Shown here: positions 10,314-22,165 of the stretch, in pieces
Layout: each line of letters starts with the position of its first letter
How positions within the stretch are numbered: the first letter of the stretch is position 1
NCBI GenBank assembly: GCA_012845835.1
Contig: JABAKD010000027.1
Span: 4,953,465 to 5,017,464, forward strand
Direction of reading: 5' to 3'
Origin: Undaria pinnatifida
Lineage: Eukaryota > Sar > Phaeophyceae > Laminariales > Alariaceae
Length of the DNA stretch: 64,000 bases
The notes under the pieces: generated by a model
What the model was told of the DNA's origin: nothing
What the model saw: only the letters and a program-made list of their open reading frames with translations
Database searches by the model: none
Made by a program: the position numbers and the translations under genes

Positions 10314-12914
10314 TAGAAATAGCTGAAGACAACACACACCGACCGTATATAAAGCCCTCCCTGCTGTATACCCGGTACTTGATACGCCATAGATTTTTGT
10401 TGTAGACCAGAGTAGACTACTCAAGTAGTTACCTCCCTCCCCCTGCGCTATACGAAGCTTGTACAAGTACGTGTTTTGTACATAGATAGACTATATCCTG
10501 GTTTTGTGTGGTAGGTGTATGTATTTCTTTACTTAGTCTTGTCGGGATACAGAGTACTTACTGCAGCAGACTGCACGCAGTACCAGATGACCACTCGACA
10601 CATGTTTTGTTGGATTCACTCTTTTGATGCTACTGCTGTACGAAGTGCATGCAGCTTTGAATCGGGAGTCGGGACACGATACTGGCAGCAAGAACCGGTA
10701 AGTAGAGGAGTCGGGGGGATTCCGACTATGTTCGTAAATATGAATGGCGTTTGATATTCATATCGATAAATCAAGCAGTCCTTACATTTCGGTCTATAAA
10801 TGGTTTGCTGTAGACAACGCTCAACTCACGAACATTGCATGCGCATAATACGACTAGTACGATACGCAAAGGCACAACAGCAGTAGTAGTGAGCACCTGA
10901 GGTCTGCTGCAGACCCGTTCCAGCTCATGTACAGCAGTAGTATTGATAGTGCAGGGTGTAAACGACAGTACGGCATCCCCAAAACAGGCGGACCACAAAC
11001 AAACGACAGCAAGAACCGAAAGACGGTAAAAACCGTCCGCGTATTACTATTAATAACAGCAACAGAAGCTACAGAAGCTCACAGCAGTGCTTGTAGTGGT
11101 CAAAATAGGAAAGATGAGTATTGACCATTCAACTGATCCACAGCTACAACTGTTCGAAGTGGTTACTCGAGTGTACGAGGTGTAAACTAGAAAAATATAC
11201 CAGGCATTTAGACTAGTCTATCATACCAGGCATAGTACTAACGATGCTGGAAAACAAAAATTGGGCGTGTTGGGTTCGTATCCTGAAATCCCAATACCGA
11301 AAGCGCAGAACGTTATTTTCCCATCACGCAGACCATGAAGCCAACGATATACTCGTATGCCAAACGAGCTACCAGGTATTAGTTGACACGAGTTCAGCTG
11401 CGGCTTGGCTGCGGCAGCATTTTTTTTTTTTAATGCCGACTTGGTTTCGCGTTGCTAGTGCGGGGGTATCGCGGGGCACCTTTGTTTGAGACCGCGGCAA
11501 TCGCCTGTCACGACCTCGCCCTGCAGAATACCGCACTCTGCTGTGTATAATACTTGTTGTACGTATGAGTTCGGGATCCGACTTTGGCGCGTGTATTGTC
11601 ATCTGGCGAGGTATCGCACGATTAAGGGACCACCATCGTACGATCGTTCGTATACTCGTATCATGTAGCTGGCAGTACGTACCTGTACCTGGTATGGGAC
11701 AGAGGTTCATTGCTCGTTCTCACCTGAACAAGGCGCTCCTTCTCTGCCTCCTGCTCTCCCAATTCTCGTGCTGCGAGGTCCCCGACTCCAGACAAGTATG
11801 TCTCGCGCCCGAAAGCCAGGATCGCAGTCATCTTGCCCCTCAACAGCACAGAGCAAGCGCTAGCAAGCACGCGCGCAAGCACGCAACTGCTGCACCCCGA
11901 AGGGGCAACCCAAGTCGGGGCACTGGTACTGCTGTTGTGGTGTCTTCGATCTTAGTCTCTCCTTCCTAGGCAAAAGGAGAGAAACTGGCAAGCTCCATCT
12001 AGCATCCACCCCCACCCCCCCGGCGGCCGGATCCTGCTCTTCTTCGATATATTGCAAAGGCGTTCTTTTAGGGCAGCCGTTACATGTCCGAGCTCTGTAT
12101 TTTCTTGGTTGGCTCTTGGCAGGTTGGCAGCAGGGCTCAGTTTACCTTGGGCTATTTTTGCCAAGGTATACCTCTGGTAGCAATTGCCATCAATCACGCC
12201 ATCACAAGCTCAAGCCCTTTGAGGGTGAAGCGCTACATAGCGCTTCCTATACGTAGCTCTGCGCTAGGGCAGAGCAACGTACAGCATGGCGGGGTATTGA
12301 TCGTCCGCACCAGAGGAGCAGCTACGGTAGGATTCGCCTTCTTTCGGTGAGATGCTGTTATAAGCATGTTATCGTCCCCCCCCCAAAAAGTAGTGGTGCA
12401 CCCCCCCTTCCATAAGGCTGGTGCATGCCTCTCTTGGAGGCTGCTGGCAGGCCTTCCCTCTCCTCTCTCTCTCTGGGAACTGGCGCGCCCGTATTTGGGA
12501 GCCGCAGAGACCGACGGACAGTCTCGTGTCTCGCATTGACAGGAGCAGACACGTAATGTCGTCGTATTTGTTTTGTTTTTTTTCGTCGTATAATAAGATC
12601 TGAGATAGATGATGAAGTCAAGATCTATCCCTGGTCTCATGTAGCATGTAATATAAAAAATAAGATATTATACACTCCAGCTGTGAGATCGAATTATATG
12701 TACTCGTACAACCGTTCTGTTTGTTGTCTCCAGGTCTTCACAATAAAACCGCTCTTTTTATGTATATACAGTACCCACAACGACATCAGTAAGTACACCC
12801 AGTGTCCGCATGTCCGTGTATATTCTTCATCCTAGAAAGATATATTCGTACCCAAGTACTTGGTATATTTTTTCATTTATAAAATATGGTTGTTGTTCTC
12901 ACATTAACTCGCAT
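10314..12914. other. Noncoding stretch between the duplicated segments
   Basis: No gene is recognised. Two exact TACC[A/T]GGTA motifs occur near 11370 and 11688. A partial, diverged version of the duplicated segment is present near 12735-12840, and a fragment of the family B end (CTCCAGCTGTGAGATCGAA) lies at about 12675-12695 in inverted orientation. Frames up to 135 codons overlap in several registers without family resemblance. Confidence 0.4.
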
Positions 12915-13149
12915 GTGTGTGTGTGTTCTTCACATTAAACCGTTCTTCTACGTACTCGTCGACATCCAGCACACCCAGTGTCCGTACTGATTCTTCACCC
13001 TAGAAAGATCAGCTCTGTGGTCACAAGCTACGACACAGAGATAATGCATCGTAATGCATTCGACAACGCAATGTCATGCCCTAGTACTGGGTACGACAGG
13101 CACAACATACATACGTCAGCAACAGAAATACATTGGAAGAGAGAATACG
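12915..13149 (+). repeat. Near-identical 235-bp direct duplication, copy 2
   Basis: Partner of 10083-10313, differing by a 4-bp GTAC insertion. On the right it runs into an A-rich AAACAAAAAC region that is absent from copy 1. Confidence 0.9.
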
Positions 13150-13458
13150 AAATAAACAAAAACAAAAACAAAAACAAAATAATAATGAGAAAACATATAA
13201 AAACAAAGCTAAAAATAAAACAAAAATGAAACAAACAAAATGAAGGGGAAATCGAAGAAACAACCCAAATCAAGTCCGTGGTCACAGGACAGGCTCCAGT
13301 CACTCTGGAGCTGAGGAATACCCCAGGGAAAAACACAAATAACCCAAGGTGGTACACGCATTTCACAGCTGACGCAATTCATGCCTCCACCAGAAACATA
13401 TAAAAGTGAAATCGGGAGTCAGCCCATGATGTGCCAGGTCCATACCGGTGCATACGTC

Positions 13459-13481
13459 AAAAAAAAAAAAAAAAAAAAAAA
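13459..13481 (+). repeat. Poly-A run
   Basis: A run of 23 A within an otherwise mixed region. It may be the tail of a decayed retroposed sequence, but no body was identified upstream. Confidence 0.7.
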
Positions 13482-13605
13482 TACGTCTCACTACTCGCGA
13501 AAGGAAAAACCGACTATACCGCTTGCCACACAAGAAAGACTACCACGTAAATATATTACACGTAGTATCTATCACTACGCATACGCACGACGGACGCAAG
13601 TCAAT

Positions 13606-13786
13606 TGGAGAAAAGAAGACAAAGGAAAGGAAAGAAAAGAGAAGAAAGCGAAACATAAAAAAAAACGAAAAAAGAAAGGAAAGAAAAGAAAAAGACAAGA
13701 AAAACAAGAAAAGACAAGACAAGAAGAGGAAGCAAGGAAAGGAAAAGAGAAGAGTAAAAGAAGAGAGGAAAAAAAAGAAAGAAAAA
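13606..13786 (+). repeat. Polypurine tract
   Basis: About 180 bp with very few pyrimidines on the plus strand, built from AAAGGAAAGG- and AAGAGAAG-like words with local mirror symmetry. The overlapping Lys/Glu/Arg-rich frames (up to 138 codons) are explained by the composition and are not considered genes. Confidence 0.8.
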
Positions 13787-14047
13787 TGTCATACTAGCAG
13801 ACCCTAGGAACTGGCTAAAGACGGCACTGGGCTCATAGACGGTATCAAGTGCATCATCAATGGCACTGGGGAGAGAACGCAACATGGCGAAAAAGTCAGG
13901 GCGGTCTTATGCTATCTTGTGACGGCCATTAGAAGGCCCGCAACTTTCAAGACGATGATGGCCAAACCCAGACTTCAGTTTCTTCGGCATGAACAATTGG
14001 TTTGATTCCACGAACAAACAACCCCCTATTTTATATTATCACTCTAA

Positions 14048-14215
14048 CAACGTCAGTCAGCTGTGTGTGAGTTCGACGAGCTTAGGGCCGATACTCATCT
14101 TTGTAAGCTGCGTAATACTAATACACCGGTCGCCCGTTTTTAGTAAGTTTTCATGAGTCACAGCCTAATATAAAACGATATTGCACTAAGATTGTTATCA
14201 TGCATGACCCCCATT
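14048..14215 (-). repeat. Family B end, inverted copy
   Basis: It contains GATACTCATCTTTG.AAGCTGCGTA preceded by CAGCTGTG.GAGTTCGACGA, the reverse complement of the 3' end of family B. It then continues with GTCGCCCGTTTTTAGTAAG and a CATGCATGA end shared with 34318-34475. Confidence 0.65.
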
Positions 14216-14478
14216 TATATGTTTTATACCACATCCCCCGCGGGGCCATCCCATGCTTCATGTGTATGTACCAGATAATCAGTATGACGCGCCCAAGATA
14301 CCACCTGGGCTTCTGGGCTACGACGTTTAGGTGCCGCAAGTGTAGAACCAGCACCGTAGCACCGGGGGGCAGGCGGGAGGGGCGGGCGGGGGGCTCGGCA
14401 GCTACCGTTTGTCAGACACTCGCGCGAGACGTGTACACCGTCCACACACGTGTAGTCTAGTACGCGTCCAAAGCTGCG

Positions 14479-14918
14479 ATGTGGGGAAGACGAAGACGAC
14501 GGAAGGTGTTCCCCATTCCTGGCAGGGTGATCCCCCAGTGGCCGCCTTACGATGGTGAGATCGACAAGCTCTTCAAGGCCACTGTTGTTGTTATCCCACC
14601 CCTGTTGTCGCGCCCTCTGGAGTACACGACGTTTTTTTCGAATCCCTGAATAACCACCCACTTTTTTTCACCTTGTATGTTGTATATTACACCCCCGGAG
14701 TACACCACACCCGATGATATCTTTTATAGGGCCCCAAATGTTGCCACTGAGGGTATGGTATTTTACCCTTGTATGCGATAGTGTCGGATATCGAAACGAA
14801 AATCTTTTCGGTAAGCTTCGATAACGACAACGATATCGACAACGATAATAATTTGAAGTTTTTTTTTGCCCTCAAACAATATAGCGTAGATGCAGCTCCT
14901 TATCAAACATCAGATTGA
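14479..14918 (+). pseudogene. Decayed unrecognised reading frame
   Basis: An ATG at 14479 opens 56 codons with an Arg-rich start (MWGRRRRRK) and the stretch VIPQWPPYDGEIDKLFKA, ending at a TGA at 14647. The same frame then continues for 43 more codons (including YITPPEYTTPDDIFYRAP) to a TAG at 14779. From 14781 a different frame carries 45 codons (SDIETKIFSVSF..., then FFFALKQYSVDAAPYQTSD) to a TGA at 14916. The composition is protein-like throughout, and EYTT recurs in the two halves. The simplest reading is one gene broken by a nonsense change and a frameshift, although one or more introns could also explain the breaks. I do not recognise the family. Confidence 0.4.
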
Positions 14919-15347
14919 AACGCCACAACGTCGATAAACGATCACGGTCATGATAGTGAACGCGAAAACCGACACACAAAGCTCACACATTCCATCCGCC
15001 CATTTTCGATTTGTTTTTGTCTTCGGAGCCCCCCCCCCCCCCCATGCCGTGTGGCAAGGGGGGGTCCCCCCGCTTGCCACGAAGGAGGGGAGGGGGGGGG
15101 GGGCTTGTGGCAAGGGGGGAGGTCCCCTTACTTGTGGCAAGGTGGAGGGTCCCCAACATTGTGATTTCGTCACCACACGTTTAGTCTAGACTATATATAA
15201 GTTTTATATCATTCCAGGAATGGTTGTGTGATGCAGCAGCATTGTCGAAGCCCTTCATCGCATCACGGCTGGAAAAGCTGAAACACCATGCATGAAATCT
15301 ATGTTAGTTAGTTATTGCTGCTATTCTGTCTGTCAGTCATCATTGTT

Positions 15348-15720
15348 ATAAGGCTTAGTTTGGGCAAACTATTGGTTAACCTTTCGCAAGTGGTCAAACG
15401 GACCAATGCCCCAATAAAACCTTAAAAAATGGCGTCGTCGACAGACCATGGATTTCTTGGGTAGTGGGTTCGAGTTCCACATCTACCATAATAAACTTTT
15501 TCAGACTTTCCCCATGTCGAACTTGAAAAATACTCTCCCCGGTATCCCCAGGAAATGAAACCGCTTGGATATTGACAGGTACGCCCGTATATCTGGCTGA
15601 CCTGCTATCGCGCCGTTTGAGAGGGGGAAAGTGTGATAAGGCTTAGTTTGGGTAAGCTATTGGTTAACCTTTTGCAAGTGGTCAAACGGACCAATACCCC
15701 ACTAATACCTTAAAATCATG
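15348..15720 (+). mobile_element. tRNA-like element with terminal direct repeats, copy 1
   Basis: Two direct repeats of about 85 bp (15348-15432 and 15636-15720, both beginning ATAAGGCTTAGTTTGGG) bracket about 203 bp. The inner segment starts with a tRNA-like region: an A-box-like TGGCGTCGTCGACAG and, about 25 bp on, a B-box GGTTCGAGTTCC in a stem-loop context. The same organisation recurs inverted at 22970-23332. The size and layout resemble a TRIM (miniature LTR element). However, the tRNA-like part is in the sense orientation and carries pol III promoter boxes, so it is not a primer binding site. Confidence 0.65.
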
Positions 15721-15737
15721 GTCTCGCGATCCAGTGC

Positions 15738-16067
15738 GTGTCAGCCCCGCCCGCGGCATGGGTAGAGAGCGTTGGGGGCACAACAACAGAACACACTACT
15801 TTGGTCTCATGTCGTGCCGAGTCGTGGCCTTCATGTGCTGAGCATGGCCGACAATTCCGAGGCAGTCCTGACATCCATCGAGCCAGCCTTGGCGCCGGCT
15901 TGCAATTTCGAAGTACGATTCGGGCTGCTGATTGGCGAATCGAGTCCCTGGCGGAGGCCGCTGGCTCTTTTTTAGGAGGTTGGCGCTCAACACAGGAGGC
16001 AGGAACATTTGATTATTTCGGCCATATCATAGGGGAATGGAGGTTCCGCCGCTCTGGGGGAAGATAG
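15738..16067 (+). CDS. Hypothetical frame of 109 codons, probably non-genic
   Basis: An open frame beginning MSAPPAAWVESVGG. No family resemblance, no splice context, and its last part overlaps the start of the tandem satellite at 16049. It is listed only because it is one of the longer plus-strand frames in a stretch without other genes. Confidence 0.12.
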   Translation: MSAPPAAWVESVGGTTTEHTTLVSCRAESWPSCAEHGRQFRGSPDIHRASLGAGLQFRSTIRAADWRIESLAEAAGSFLGGWRSTQEAGTFDYFGHIIGEWRFRRSGGR

Positions 16068-16820
16068 GGTATCATCCCCGGTTTATAAATTCCTCAGCAC
16101 CTCTACAACCCCGACCAACCGGGAACGAAAACGGAGACGCCTCGGGTCGACACCGCCCCACACCGTGGGGAAACCCCTGCCCCACTATTAGCTGATCACT
16201 GATTAGCTGGAGCTCATGGAGCAGCGGCACCAGGGGAGGATAGAGCCCCATCCCCGGAACAGAAATCCTTGAGTACTTTTACAACTCCAACAACCCGGGG
16301 ACGAAAAAAGTGATCCCCCGGGTCGATACCCCCCGCACGGTGTGGAAACCCCACGCGCATTGGCTGATTGATGATCGGCTGGGTCTAATGAAGCAAGTCC
16401 GTAGCGAGAATTGCCTCTCGGGGCAACGTCGAGGCCCCGCCGCACCCGAAGACGATAAGATACCACGCCCGGATCAAACATCCTTCCTGCTATCTACAAT
16501 ACCAACACCTAGGGGACGAAAACAGTGGTCCCCATGTCGATGTCGTCCCGCACGGGTCGGAAACCTCAACCGCGCCGGCTGGTTGCTGGCTGGCGTGGGT
16601 TTGTGGAACCAGCGCGCGGCGGGAGTTACCCCACGGGGAAATTTCAAGGTCCCGCCGCACTCGGGGAGGATAAATCCCGGTCCCTGGACCAGAGATACTT
16701 CCCTACATGAACAACTCCAACCACTCGTGGACGAAAACGTTGATCCCCGGGCGGCAATCGCTTCGCACGTTGCGGAGACCTCAACCTCACTGCCTGATTG
16801 CTGATGGTCGAGAGTGCGTA
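16049..16820 (+). repeat. Diverged ~180-215-bp tandem repeat, four units
   Basis: Units begin near 16051, 16231, 16441 and 16656. Each has a G-rich GGGGA.GATA start, a TACAAC.CC.AC segment followed by GGGACGAAAA, a C/G-rich GTCG...CGCAC segment and a TTGCTGAT-like end. Spacing grows from about 180 to about 215 bp through extra sequence at the unit ends. The copies are old, with many substitutions. Confidence 0.65.
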
Positions 16821-16829
16821 GGGCCTGCA

Positions 16830-17289
16830 CACTAGGGACTATGTAATGTCGATGGCACGCGACTAATAAGTAGCATTAAGTAGTAGTTTATACTGCTGTA
16901 TAATGTAGTACGCGCAATGGTAGTAGTGTTAACTGTGGTATAATGTTTCCCAGTGGCGGAGTGCTACGTTTTTTATGGTTTGCTTCTCATACCATACACC
17001 TCGCAGCTGGTAATGAGAACCAGGGATGGGTATTAAGGCAAACCATTAACAAAATCCACTGGCAACTACTGTGCTAGTACGGGAAAACAACCTTTTGTAA
17101 AACTTGCCGCGTAACTACGCGTCAGCTCTCACGGGATTTTCCAACCAACTATCCCCCCGGGGATGAAAGAGGCGCATACCCAGTATATATATTACCTGGT
17201 ATTAGTCTGTGTTGTGTGTTGGGCTGGAACTCCGTTTGGCCCATTGAACACTACTAACACTACGAACAAAAATTGTAAAAAAAGAAGTG
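16830..17289. other. Noncoding stretch, nothing recognised
   Basis: No protein-like frame. One exact TACCTGGTA motif near 17188 and a TACTGCTGTA word near 16890. Confidence 0.4.
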
Positions 17290-18010
17290 CTATTATATAG
17301 GTACAATATGTTGCTCGCGTCCATCTCCGATCATCACCCCCACACACACCTCCCCCGCCGCCTCATCACCCCTCCCACCCCCCAACACGCACCCTGTGCA
17401 ATAATAGTTGGCCTCGGTTGGCACCGACGCTGTAAAACATTATATGTGTATTGGGGTTGGCGTTGGTTGGCAACAACGCTGTAAACCATGCCAATCACTG
17501 GGTGAGCTAGACAACCAGGGCACCATTTTTGTTTTATCGGGCGGTCACCATGATGCTTATCGAGATAAATCATATTGTGCGGGGTGGAGAACCCTAACTC
17601 CGCACAAGGGGAATGATCGCATCGCGTAGTGTGAACATGGCGAGGCACCCACGAGGCAGATACACAGTAATACCCATTCGTTGCTGTCTCTGGAGTGGCC
17701 ACACCAGAACACCAAATAACTCATCGGTCGCTGTAATCCATAAGCGACACAAGGTGCCGACGCCGGCCTTACGAGCGGACGGTTCTTGGAAGGATGCAGT
17801 TCACCCTTCATGCGACTCGCCGAACACCTCACGGCGCTTCGCGCTTGCTGCAAGCAATGCCTGCCTGATTGGTGAAAACCCGACAAGCTCCGTCCCGGCA
17901 CAGTAGGGGTGCAAGGGTCTATGATAGTACAACTACGGCCATGCACAGACTGAGTACATGCCCCACACACGCACACATAGACACCCCCCCCCTCCCTCGC
18001 CGCGCCCCAC
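17290..18010 (+). repeat. Dispersed repeat family A, long copy
   Basis: About 720 bp shared, inverted, with 30545-31330. Landmarks in order: GGCCTCGGTTGGCACCGACG, GGCGGTCACCATGATG, GCGTAGTGTGAACATG, ATGCAGTTCACCCTTCATGC and GGTGAAAACCCGACAAGCTC. Its 3' end, near 17960, corresponds to the place where other copies run into poly-C. Frames of 97-161 codons across it are not conserved between the two long copies, so no coding capacity is supported. Confidence 0.75.
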
Positions 18011-18049
18011 CTAAAATCAAATTCTTCCAGAATAATAAACACTACCCAA

Positions 18050-18606
18050 CAGGTAATATCACCTCTTGACCTTTCAAGCCATCCGTGCGGTAGCTCTATT
18101 TCATTTATATACGATCTTCAAAAGTAACCCCCCCGCGCGCCCCCTCCCTAACCGCCACCCCCACCATAGCCTAGATCTAGCACAATGCGTACAGTAAGCT
18201 CCGATATATGTATGCGACCTAGAACTGTTGAAACCCCCCAACCCCCCCCTGCCCCCCCACCCCCGCCTCTTTTTCAACCTCCCGCCCCCCCGCACCCTCC
18301 CCCCTTAGAATCCCCGCCCTCCCCTCACCGGCTATGCGACTTACAGGATATGTATGATAAAATGGTGCATTCCTTCCACAGCCGTCATATTTTGTCCGCC
18401 TCAAAAACGAGCTCGATAGTTTTCGCCCAAAAAAATATTCAACATCGCCCTGTTGACCCTGGTACAAGCTAGTTCTAAGGGGAGTCGCGGACCTATATCC
18501 TTAATGAAGACACGCACCCAGCGATACGCGCGGCCGGAGTATCGCACACAGCTTGCAACGATGAGCTTCGACGAAATCTTCGATCTCATTGCTGGAGGAC
18601 TGTAAT
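18050..18606 (+). repeat. Dispersed repeat family B, second copy
   Basis: Matches 9140-9870 from a CAAGCCATCC segment through the GCGACCTAGAACTGTTGAAA motif and C-rich tract to the AGCTTGCAACGATGAG end. It carries one internal CGACTTACAGGATA unit instead of two. It directly follows family A, so the two may be parts of one composite element. Confidence 0.7.
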
Positions 18607-19555
18607 TTTATTTTACAACATATATGCTCGCCGCCAGGAGTATATGCGCAAGGCCGTGTACCGAAGCAACAGTGCCGCATGTCGGCATTGTGTTTTGTGA
18701 ATTGCGCCCTGTCTATCTATGTATGGGGTACTGTACAGCTGGTGTAGTAGACGAGCGCATACAACAGTTGTCGGTTGCCCGTCACGTGTGTACTAAAAAA
18801 CGCATAATAAAATAGGTAGCGTGTGATAAATAAGTAACTCAACCGAAAACAAACAGAATGTATGGGGTTTCCACCCATCTGCAGCGGTGTTTCTATATAG
18901 GGCAGCCGGGAGCAAACATAGCTGTGGGAAATAATGTGTTTGTTGCGGTTACGGCGACCCAGATGGGTTACGCGCAAAACCTGTTTCGACGGAATGACCA
19001 TCCCTCGTAAATACTGCCACTCAGTGAGTACGGACGGAAAAGTGAGGGCCGTTTTGAACTTACAATGCAGGAACACCCCGGTGATCCTTACCTTTCCGTG
19101 CAGAGAGTGGTACATCACACATACTACGAGCTATACTATATGCTCTACCCTCCTACTACCACCGCGGGCAGCGCAGATCTAGCGCCACAGGCGGAGTCGT
19201 GGCCGTACCGCTAGTAAGATATGAAGCACCTGGTAAGTGATACGCCGGTATACACCGTGAACACTACGCACGGTACATCTTCATCTATCTGAAGATAAAG
19301 TTTGTGCCCTCGACCATGCTGCCAACAGTTACGGTTTGCAATAGCGGTAGGGATCGTGACGCGGTTCCATGTTTAGGCGGGAGGTGGGGGCGGTGATGTG
19401 GCGGGCGGAGGCCGTACGCTTTTTCAAGGTGGGAGTTGTGTCTGAACGTGCCCGACCGAAACACAAAATCCGCGCCGTCCAAGCTTGTTCGTATTTCGCG
19501 TGTCCAACGCCGATGCCCCTATGCGGGAGATGTACCCGTGACGAGTGCTACGTAG
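18607..19555. other. Noncoding stretch, no gene recognised
   Basis: Frames of 60-133 codons overlap on both strands with no family resemblance. No clear repeat unit seen. The reading near 18934-19182 is open but unrecognised. Confidence 0.35.
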
Positions 19556-20330
19556 CTACGTACGGTAGGAGTGAGGCCTACATTTTATTAGGCTCCTCAC
19601 TTGTGAAGCTGTACACGTCAACCAACCACTGGCTTTGAGAAAAACGATCAACAATCCCATGGCCTTCGAAGGCATATTTTTAATGAAAACCATTTGCAAA
19701 ACACAAACACCTATTGCCCTCAAAGTCCGAACACCGCCAGATTGTTTTGGGACGACCACCGGGGGGCTCGAGTATGGCGAAGTCGAGTGTTGGATCAGAC
19801 CGGCAGCGAGGTACTGATTGAGGGTGTTGTCCACCTCTTCGACTAAGATCGGGTTGATGCGATGTGACCGGGAGGTAGGTGACAGGCGCGCTGCCCTCCG
19901 GTACCAAAACTTCGAAGAGCATCCGAGAGTAGGAGCCAAATCCGTTTTGGAGCTGGGAAAAACATCCAGAAATTCAAAGAGAACGTCGTCTAGTGCCTCG
20001 ATGGACGCAGGGGTCCACTCCGGGCTATGTAAATCAAACATTTTGTCGAGCAGATGCCTCGGCAGGCGGTAACCGGACGCGCAGGAACAAAAACCCGTTG
20101 TTCGGGAGTCAAACGCTCGAGCAGGGCAGGCGAGGGCGAGGCCGTGGCTGCAGCTCTTGCGAGAGAGGGTTCCGAAATGGCCGCAACCTCAAGCGCGTTC
20201 ATGGGCGGGGAGACGGCTGGTGCTCTGTTCGTACCCTGCAAAACGGCAAATGGGTGCGCGCATCATTGGGGCGTGAGAGACTTCCAGAAGGTCGCCGGGC
20301 TCAAGGTCGGTCGTGTCTTTAATTGAGTGT
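19556..20330 (-). pseudogene. Ty3/gypsy retrotransposon pol fragment (RT N-terminal region)
   Basis: The minus-strand frame 19556-20041 contains LDDVLFEFLDVFPSSKTDL, then EEVDNTLNQYLAAGLIQHST and SPYSSPPVVVPKQSGGVRTL. These match the connector and first reverse transcriptase motif of Ty3/gypsy polyproteins (a DVFP element, a V..L...GLI..S.SP core, then VV.K..GG.R). After GGVR the expected YR.LN and catalytic YxDD segments are missing and the frame runs into unrelated residues. Upstream sequence that looks continuous (PEQRVFVPARPVTACRG) lies in another register, indicating a frameshift near 20040. No LTRs, integrase or RNase H were found nearby. It is a dead fragment. Confidence 0.7.
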
Positions 20331-22025
20331 TCTGTACCCTTTTCCCGTTTTCCGTTCTTCGTTTGTGGTTTTCTGCTTCAGCATTTTTCCTGAGGCTTCG
20401 TAGCCTCGCAGGGTAGAGGTGTGGGAGTAGGTTTTGAAGAGCCGCATCTTCGAGTCATGTTTTAGACCGTGGAACCGGTGCTTCCCCGAATCTCTCAGAT
20501 TCCTGCATGTACGGCTCATCAGGATGGGCTAGTGTTATGGTATTGCCATGGAAGTCGAAGAAGGCGTAATATCTAAATACTGAAATGATAGGGGTTTCGC
20601 ATGCCTTTGAACGCATGTGCGTCTAGGGAAAAGGGTATGATGCTGTTGCTGAGCGCCTGAGCGGATTAGCAACGCGCTTCGTCCGTTGCGTGAGTGGAAT
20701 TAATACAAGAGCTTATCTAGTACAAGTGAGTGGCCAACGTTGCCTAGTAAAGAGACCTGCAAAGGGTGGCCTGTGTCTGTAAGATCCCCTGGTCTTACAA
20801 TAAACACAAACACCTAGGGGTCTCGACGACATTGGATAATGGGTACTTCATTCGGTTGACGAGCCCCGCCTGTCAGAAATATTTTGGCCCCAAGGTTCTA
20901 CCAGACAACCCTTTTTTTAGCACGCGTCTGGTCGCAGTAGTACCTGTGGTGAATGCACCAACCGCTTATGCTCCCATCGTGGCGATGTAGACGGTATTAG
21001 TAGAGATATTTTGCGATCTATCGTCTCCCTTTTGCGATATTCGCACCACACCCCAAAAGCCCGGCTGATATTCCAAAGGGGGGGTGACATTTTGGAGTAG
21101 GGTGTAAATATAGCAAAAGGGAGACGATAAATCGGGGGAGACGATGAATCGCAAAAAAGAAACACCATGAACACCGAGCCATGGAGTCAGCGTTGACTGC
21201 ATAGCTCGGTGGTTATGCTGTGTCTCTAATAAACGCGCAATCAGAGGTCCGTCTGGCGGTTAAGCCTGGACGTCGGACGTACTCTGAGGGTTACAATCAC
21301 TTTAGTCATCACTCCCCCAAACAGCCGGGATTATCGCCCTTCTTCCCTGGAAATGCATTTCCGCGTGGTGTTTCTCTAATAAACGATGTCCACCGTGGGG
21401 GATGCATCAGTGTCCCAGCGATCCGCTTCCCCGCTTCTTCCGTGGAGTACCACACGAGCAAGAACCGATCGTTCAGGTGCGTCCTCTATCTCTGCCGGCG
21501 GGCGGTCTGCAGATACGACCACGATATCGGACAACTGTTGCAGATACACACTTGATGGTCGTTAAATCGTACACTCTGAAGAATTTTGGTCGTTAAAACG
21601 TCCAAAGGCTGGTGGCGAGCGCGTGGGAGAACCATCCTTTTGGGGTGCCCCGTTGACGTTACCGGCGTTGGAGGAGCTGAAGACAGGAAACGCTAAAGTG
21701 CTCGGAGCAATCGCCAAGCTTTATGGGGTAAGGGTTCGGCTCTTGTTAGAGGCTCAAAAAATAAAACGGATCTGGGCGAAATATAAACACCCGCGCATCT
21801 AGTGTTGTTCGACTTGCAGCATCCACGGGTAAACCGCGAATGATTGCAATGAATTCGACGTCCAATATCAAGTCCACGATAATTTTTCGAGACGCCAGGG
21901 GAAAGCACACACACACTTCGGACAGACCAGGTCCCTGTTGATCTACGATATAGGATCTGTGTCTTTCAGGGCACATTAATCCCTGGTCTAAACGATCTGC
22001 ATGGCCAATTTATCATGTTGCCGGG
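20331..22025. other. Noncoding stretch downstream and upstream of the gypsy relic
   Basis: A 66-codon minus-strand frame at 20319-20519 might be a continuation of the retroelement polyprotein but is not diagnostic. The rest shows frames of 60-111 codons without recognisable motifs. A GGGTGCCCCGT word near 21645 also occurs near 23568. Nothing else is supported. Confidence 0.35.
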
Positions 22026-22029
22026 TGAG

Positions 22030-22165
22030 GACCGGATGATCTGAACTATCTAGCACATATCTCCAGGGCAAAACATGTACTACACATATCCTGCACAACA
22101 TGGCGAAACGATTCATAAACTATTGAGGCGATCTAGCTCGTGATCTATCTGTCCGATGTGTGGAA
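22030..22165 (+). repeat. Dispersed repeat family H, copy 1
   Basis: A GTTGCCGGGTGAGGACCGG start, GATC-rich body and an end reading ATCTGTCCGATGTGTG. Related copies lie at 36279-36440, 39236-39460 and, inverted, 49500-49625. Confidence 0.6.

Noticed and set aside
13381-13807. Two Lys/Glu-rich frames of 119-138 codons
   Set aside because: They are translations of the poly-A run and polypurine tract.
14224-14661. Minus-strand frame of 145 codons
   Set aside because: It is antisense to the more protein-like plus-strand frame at 14479-14649 and is Pro/Arg-rich shadow sequence.
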